10,754 bases of DNA. It comes from Paludibacter sp. (lineage in GTDB: Bacteria > Bacteroidota > Bacteroidia > Bacteroidales > Paludibacteraceae). The DNA is taken from contig JANJXE010000426.1 of the NCBI GenBank assembly GCA_024709185.1, positions 1 to 10,754 on the forward strand, given 5' to 3'. This document shows positions 7,917 to 10,754 of this stretch, in pieces. The notes under the pieces were generated by a model that was not told the origin of the DNA, did not search any database, and was given only the letters and a program-made list of their open reading frames with translations. Positions within the stretch are counted from its first letter, which is position 1. Every line of letters begins with the position of its first letter. The position numbers were made by a program, and so were the translations under genes.

Positions 7917-8555
7917 TTAAAACAGCTCCAACTGTGTCGCCTGCCCCGGCTCCCTCAGCTCATCTGCAATCAGTTCATCATTAAAAAGATGCAACTCTCC
8001 CTTGTTAAGCCAGGCTTTCTCTGCATCAGGATTCAGAATCACAGGCATTCGTTTTTTGGAATTATGGATCACCGACATCAGGGCATTGGCTTCGGTGGTG
8101 AGGATGGTATAGGTATGAAAGACATCACCGGTGTTTACATCACGCCATTGATTCCAGAGGCCGGCAAAGGAAAACAGCGGATCGCCGGGCAAGCGCACCA
8201 GGTATTTTTGCTTCTTCTTTCCGGTAGGATCAAGCCATTGCCATTCATAAAATCCATCGGCAGGAATAAGGCAACGTTGCGATTGGTAATTTTTAAACGA
8301 TGGCTTTTCTCCGATGGTCTCCAGTTTTGCATTCAGGGTACTTGTTTGCAGCGATTTATCTTTCGCCCAATCGGGAAGCAAGCCCCACTGAGCCATTTGA
8401 ATTATTTCCTGCCGGTCGTTGGTGATAATTGCACACCAGGGATGCGTGAAGCCATTGAAGTCGCCCGTAACGAACAACTCCGGCTGCATCAGCTGCGCTT
8501 TGTAGCGGTTTTGCAGCGTCTGCGCATCTTTCGATTGTTTAGAGTGAAAGCACAA
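7917..8555 (-). CDS. SOS response-associated peptidase (SRAP / YedK / HMCES family)
   Basis: A 212-residue SRAP-domain protein. The family senses abasic sites in single-stranded DNA at replication forks and shields them by forming a thiazolidine crosslink through Cys2. All key residues are present: C2, N75 in TLNAKLET, E104 in GFYEW, and H164 in IHNSKKRMPVIL. These are near-identical positions to E. coli YedK C2, N75, E105 and H160 (recalled). The start is TTG at 8555. No ATG lies between it and an in-frame TAA at 8570-8568, and only this start puts Cys second after Met removal. An AGGA sits 5 nt upstream of it. The start is one base past the esterase stop, so the pair is probably an operon. 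The last five residues, QLELF, match the bacterial sliding-clamp binding consensus. The gene is convergent with hsdR. No LexA-type box is recognised nearby. Confidence 0.95.
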   Translation of the reverse strand: MCFHSKQSKDAQTLQNRYKAQLMQPELFVTGDFNGFTHPWCAIITNDRQEIIQMAQWGLLPDWAKDKSLQTSTLNAKLETIGEKPSFKNYQSQRCLIPADGFYEWQWLDPTGKKKQKYLVRLPGDPLFSFAGLWNQWRDVNTGDVFHTYTILTTEANALMSVIHNSKKRMPVILNPDAEKAWLNKGELHLFNDELIADELREPGQATQLELF

Positions 8556-8556
8556 A

Positions 8557-9417
8557 TTAGTCCTGATTTATGATTTTTAATAAGATTGGAATTGCCGGAG
8601 CAACCATATTGTGGCCATAGCCCTGCAATTCGTACAATCGGGTATTTTTATGTCCGGCCACCTTCATCATTCGCATGAAATACGCATTTTCTTCGTACCG
8701 CCCCAGCATTTCCAGTTCGCGGTCGCCGGTAATAAGTACCAATGGAGGAGCATCGGGGCGCACATGAAAGAGAGGAGCCAGCGAATCAACAATGGCCTGA
8801 TGACCCGGAATACCCCTTTCTTCACGGATACTGAAATGCGTAATTGCATGACCGCTGAAAGGAATAATACCCGCTAAACGGTTGGCATCGATGTCGTGCA
8901 CCCGGAGCCAGCTTTTATCCAGACCAATCATTGCTGCCAGATAACCACCCGCCGAATGACCCGAAATAAAAACTTTCGATGTATCGCCTCCGTAATTGTT
9001 GATATTTTCAAACACCCAAGCCACCGCAGCAGCTGCATCACGCAGGTATTCAGGCGATTTCGCCTTTGGAGTAAGCCTGTAGTTCACTGCCACAACGGCA
9101 ACACCTTTATTTTTCAATCCTTCCGGAATACTTTTCTCGCCTCCTGACAAACCACCACCGTGAAACCACACAACCGTAGGAAAACCCTTTTTATCGGCTG
9201 GAAAATAAACATCAAGCCGGCACCTTTCGTTGATATAGTTTTCAACCGCTGTGGTTGAATTTTTCGTAGTTGCCTCTTCGTAATAAGGAATATTCTGCAA
9301 CAATGTATAGTCTCCGGTTTGAGCACGGGTAACAGTCGATACTACTGAAAGAAAGAGAATTAACAACATAGCCGGCAGCTTTTGTTGCTTCAGATTGTTT
9401 ACAATGGAAACTTTCAT
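8557..9417 (-). CDS. Secreted alpha/beta-hydrolase, carboxylesterase-like
   Basis: A 286-residue exported hydrolase. The N-terminus has Lys residues, then a hydrophobic stretch at about 15-27 and a likely signal peptidase site near VTRA-QT (after 32), so the mature enzyme should be periplasmic. The oxyanion motif HGGG is at 86-89 and the nucleophile elbow GHSAGG at 153-158, with S155. D232 in ITGDREL and H269 in GYGHN complete a probable Ser-Asp-His triad. The pattern fits the HSL/BD-FAE-type esterase and lipase group that hydrolyses small esters or deacetylates carbohydrates; the substrate is not known. ATG 9417 is preferred to the internal Met17, because the latter would remove the basic end of the signal peptide. 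The SRAP gene follows one base after the stop. GC content is high for this window (36 of 60 in 8701-8760). Confidence 0.9.
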   Translation of the reverse strand: MKVSIVNNLKQQKLPAMLLILFLSVVSTVTRAQTGDYTLLQNIPYYEEATTKNSTTAVENYINERCRLDVYFPADKKGFPTVVWFHGGGLSGGEKSIPEGLKNKGVAVVAVNYRLTPKAKSPEYLRDAAAAVAWVFENINNYGGDTSKVFISGHSAGGYLAAMIGLDKSWLRVHDIDANRLAGIIPFSGHAITHFSIREERGIPGHQAIVDSLAPLFHVRPDAPPLVLITGDRELEMLGRYEENAYFMRMMKVAGHKNTRLYELQGYGHNMVAPAIPILLKIINQD

Positions 9418-9502
9418 ATTCTGAAATTAAATGGATATGACATTTAAGATTAAATCCTGCCACCAATGCATTACAACAACTGTAATCAGGCAGTAAACAG
9501 TG

Positions 9503-9510
9503 CAAATATA
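9503..9510 (-). promoter_or_regulatory. Possible -7 element of esterase/SRAP operon
   Basis: On the minus strand this reads TATATTTG, which fits the Bacteroidota -7 consensus TAnnTTTG. No TTTG is found at the expected distance upstream for a -33 element, so it is only a candidate. It would give a leader of roughly 80 nt before the esterase ATG. Confidence 0.3.
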
Positions 9511-9565
9511 CAACATCGGAATAAAACAGGAAGACACATTACATTTTAAAAATAAAAAACACTGG

Positions 9566-9593
9566 TTTGATATACTTTTACTTATTAACTTTG
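9566..9593 (+). promoter_or_regulatory. Bacteroidota-type promoter for the YeiH-family gene
   Basis: TTTG at 9566-9569 and TAACTTTG at 9586-9593 match the -33 and -7 (TAnnTTTG) elements used by the Bacteroidota primary sigma factor. The 16-nt gap is slightly shorter than the usual 17-23. Transcription would start near 9598-9600, leaving a leader of only about 13-15 nt before ATG 9613. The run of A residues at 9601-9608 would lie in this leader. Confidence 0.55.
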
Positions 9594-9612
9594 CACCTTC
9601 AAAAAAAACTTC

Positions 9613-10557
9613 ATGGTCGGAGAAATAAACAAAACTTCTAAAAACGTAAGGTGGATAATCTATAGCGGAGCCGGCGTACTTTGCTTTTTTCCTTTCATCA
9701 CTGCACCCTTGGCCTTGTTTATGGGATTGGTCGTGGCATTAACAATCGGTATTCCAGAACCTGCATTCAACAAAAAAGCGTCGAAATACCTGCTACAAAT
9801 AGCAGTTGTGGGTCTTGGTTTCGGCATGAACCTGATCGATTCGCTACGTGCCGGCTCCGAAGGGATGCTGTTTACGCTTGTAACTGTAATCAGCGTTTTA
9901 TTTATCGGAATTATTGTGGGAAAATGGCTCGGTGTCGACAAAGTCCCAACCTATCTTATCGCTTCAGGAACAGCCATTTGCGGAGGGAGTGCCATTGCAG
10001 CAGTGGGTCCAATAGCCAAAGCCAGCGATAGTGAAATGTCGGTTTCTCTAGCAACCATTTTTGTTCTGAATGCTATTGCCTTATTTATTTTCCCTGTTCT
10101 GGGACATTGGCTTAACTTGTCTCAGGAGCAGTTCGGTTTGTGGGCAGCCATTGCAATTCACGATACCAGTTCGGTAGTGGGTGCCGGAGCTACTTATGGT
10201 GAGGAAGCGCTGAAAATTGCTACAACCGTCAAACTAACCCGCGCCCTGTGGATTATTCCCCTTTCGCTTTTTTCCATTCTTTATTTCAGGTCAAAAGATA
10301 AAAAAATCAGTGTTCCCTGGTTTATTTTTCTGTTTATCTTAGCCATGGTAATTAACACCTATTTTCCTTTACCGGAAATTGCAAGCTCAGGCATTGTTTT
10401 GATTTCCAAAAAACTACTTACCCTCACCTTGTTTTTTATCGGGGCAGGATTATCCAGAGCCACATTACGCTCAACCGGAATTCGACCGTTGGTTTTAGGT
10501 GTACTACTTTGGTTGTTTATCGGCTTAATGAGTTTAGGGTTTATCTATTTTAACTGA
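9613..10557 (+). CDS. YeiH/UPF0324-family membrane transporter (putative sulfate exporter family)
   Basis: A 314-residue polytopic inner-membrane protein with about nine to ten hydrophobic segments spread from residue 14 to 312. The family hallmarks are GTAICGGSAIAAVGP at 119-133 and HDTSSVVGAGA at 183-193, in the two halves of the protein, as in the UPF0324 (Cons_hypoth698) family. Length is normal for that family. Databases label it a putative sulfate exporter, but the transported substrate is poorly established and nothing in the neighbourhood (no sulfonate or cysteine genes in view) fixes it. It starts with an ATG 20 nt after the -7 box. It is divergent from the esterase and followed after 50 nt by a small His-rich protein on the same strand. 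Confidence 0.93.
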   Translation: MVGEINKTSKNVRWIIYSGAGVLCFFPFITAPLALFMGLVVALTIGIPEPAFNKKASKYLLQIAVVGLGFGMNLIDSLRAGSEGMLFTLVTVISVLFIGIIVGKWLGVDKVPTYLIASGTAICGGSAIAAVGPIAKASDSEMSVSLATIFVLNAIALFIFPVLGHWLNLSQEQFGLWAAIAIHDTSSVVGAGATYGEEALKIATTVKLTRALWIIPLSLFSILYFRSKDKKISVPWFIFLFILAMVINTYFPLPEIASSGIVLISKKLLTLTLFFIGAGLSRATLRSTGIRPLVLGVLLWLFIGLMSLGFIYFN

Positions 10558-10607
10558 ACAATCCACTTTCTGTATTGTTAAGAAAAAAAACAACTGCTAT
10601 CAAACCG

Positions 10608-10754
10608 ATGAAAATGCATAAAATATTAAAAGTGATGGTGCTGCTCCTGTTTATCGGGCATTACAGCAACATCACCCTGTTTTATCATACCCATACTATT
10701 GATGGCATCACGTATTGTCACTCCCATTTTTATGGATTTGACACGAAGGAGCAA
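10608..10754 (+). CDS. Start of small His-rich membrane-anchored or secreted protein, cut by window end
   Basis: An open frame of 49 codons reaches the window edge without a stop. The N-terminus has Lys residues followed by a hydrophobic stretch (about residues 7-17), which would serve as a signal peptide or anchor. Straight after it come closely spaced His residues: FYHTHTIDG and then YCHSHFYG. Small proteins with this HTH...HSH pattern are, as I recall, common and unnamed in Bacteroidota. A metal-binding role is suggested by the His and Cys residues but not shown. ATG 10608 is chosen as the first start; ATG 10614 is equally possible. Its link to the upstream transporter is uncertain. Confidence 0.6.
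   Translation, partial: MKMHKILKVMVLLLFIGHYSNITLFYHTHTIDGITYCHSHFYGFDTKEQ

Larger units (their letters stand above)
9418..9612. promoter_or_regulatory. Divergent intergenic promoter region
   Basis: This 195-bp stretch separates the minus-strand esterase from the plus-strand transporter and should hold both promoters. It carries one good candidate on the + strand and one weaker candidate on the - strand. An ACTGT/ACAGT inverted repeat (9479-9483 and 9497-9501) lies close to the predicted minus-strand start of transcription. I see no small gene, tRNA or repeat element in it. Confidence 0.6.

Noticed and set aside
7989..8573. A 194-codon plus-strand open frame over the SRAP gene
   Set aside because: It is the opposite strand of SRAP, which has all family catalytic residues; the plus-strand product resembles nothing and is low in complexity of motifs.
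10557..10579. Inverted repeat AACAAT/ATTGTT after the transporter gene as a terminator
   Set aside because: The stem is six base pairs, mostly A/T, with an 11-nt loop, and it is followed by A residues instead of T.
1..10754. CRISPR array, tRNA, rRNA, insertion sequence or integrase signature
   Set aside because: No regularly spaced repeats, tRNA-like ends, transposase or recombinase motifs were found by reading both strands.

Overview
The window looks like a chromosomal segment of a Bacteroidota (Bacteroidetes) organism, probably Bacteroidales-like. This is inferred from protein family resemblance, weak or absent Shine-Dalgarno sites at most starts, and a TAnnTTTG-type -7 element before the transporter gene. 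No rRNA or marker gene is present, so the taxon is not proven.

Bases 1-7877 are the 3' part of a type I restriction-modification operon, all on the + strand. It holds the end of hsdS (specificity subunit, cut by the window edge), a DUF4062-domain gene, a 770-residue RloC-like ATPase/anticodon nuclease, a small dual-specificity-type phosphatase, and hsdR (translocase/endonuclease). hsdM and the start of hsdS would lie upstream. The genes are nearly contiguous. hsdS to DUF4062 has 2 nt, RloC to phosphatase overlap in TAATG, and phosphatase to hsdR has 3 nt, so they read as one transcription unit. The three inserted genes are strikingly AT-rich compared with hsdR.

The most interesting signal is at 1743-1799. 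The only sizeable gap in the operon carries a decayed second copy of the hsdS 3' end, whose stop lies one base before the RloC start. This suggests that the RloC gene once followed hsdS directly, and that the DUF4062 gene arrived with a replacement hsdS end. The likely working model is a layered defence: DNA restriction by HsdRMS, tRNA cleavage by the RloC-like protein if restriction is blocked, a possible further effector (DUF4062), and a phosphatase of unknown substrate coupled to RloC.

Bases 7917-9417 hold a minus-strand pair convergent with hsdR. It is a secreted alpha/beta-hydrolase followed one base later by a SOS-response-associated peptidase (SRAP/YedK/HMCES family). The SRAP gene uses a TTG start that places the catalytic Cys at position 2, and its protein ends in a putative sliding-clamp-binding pentapeptide. 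After a 195-bp divergent promoter region comes a YeiH-family membrane transporter (9613-10557), then the start of a small His-rich membrane-anchored or secreted protein that runs off the end. These last genes are GC-richer and look like ordinary chromosome. No tRNA, rRNA, CRISPR array, insertion sequence or convincing terminator was seen.
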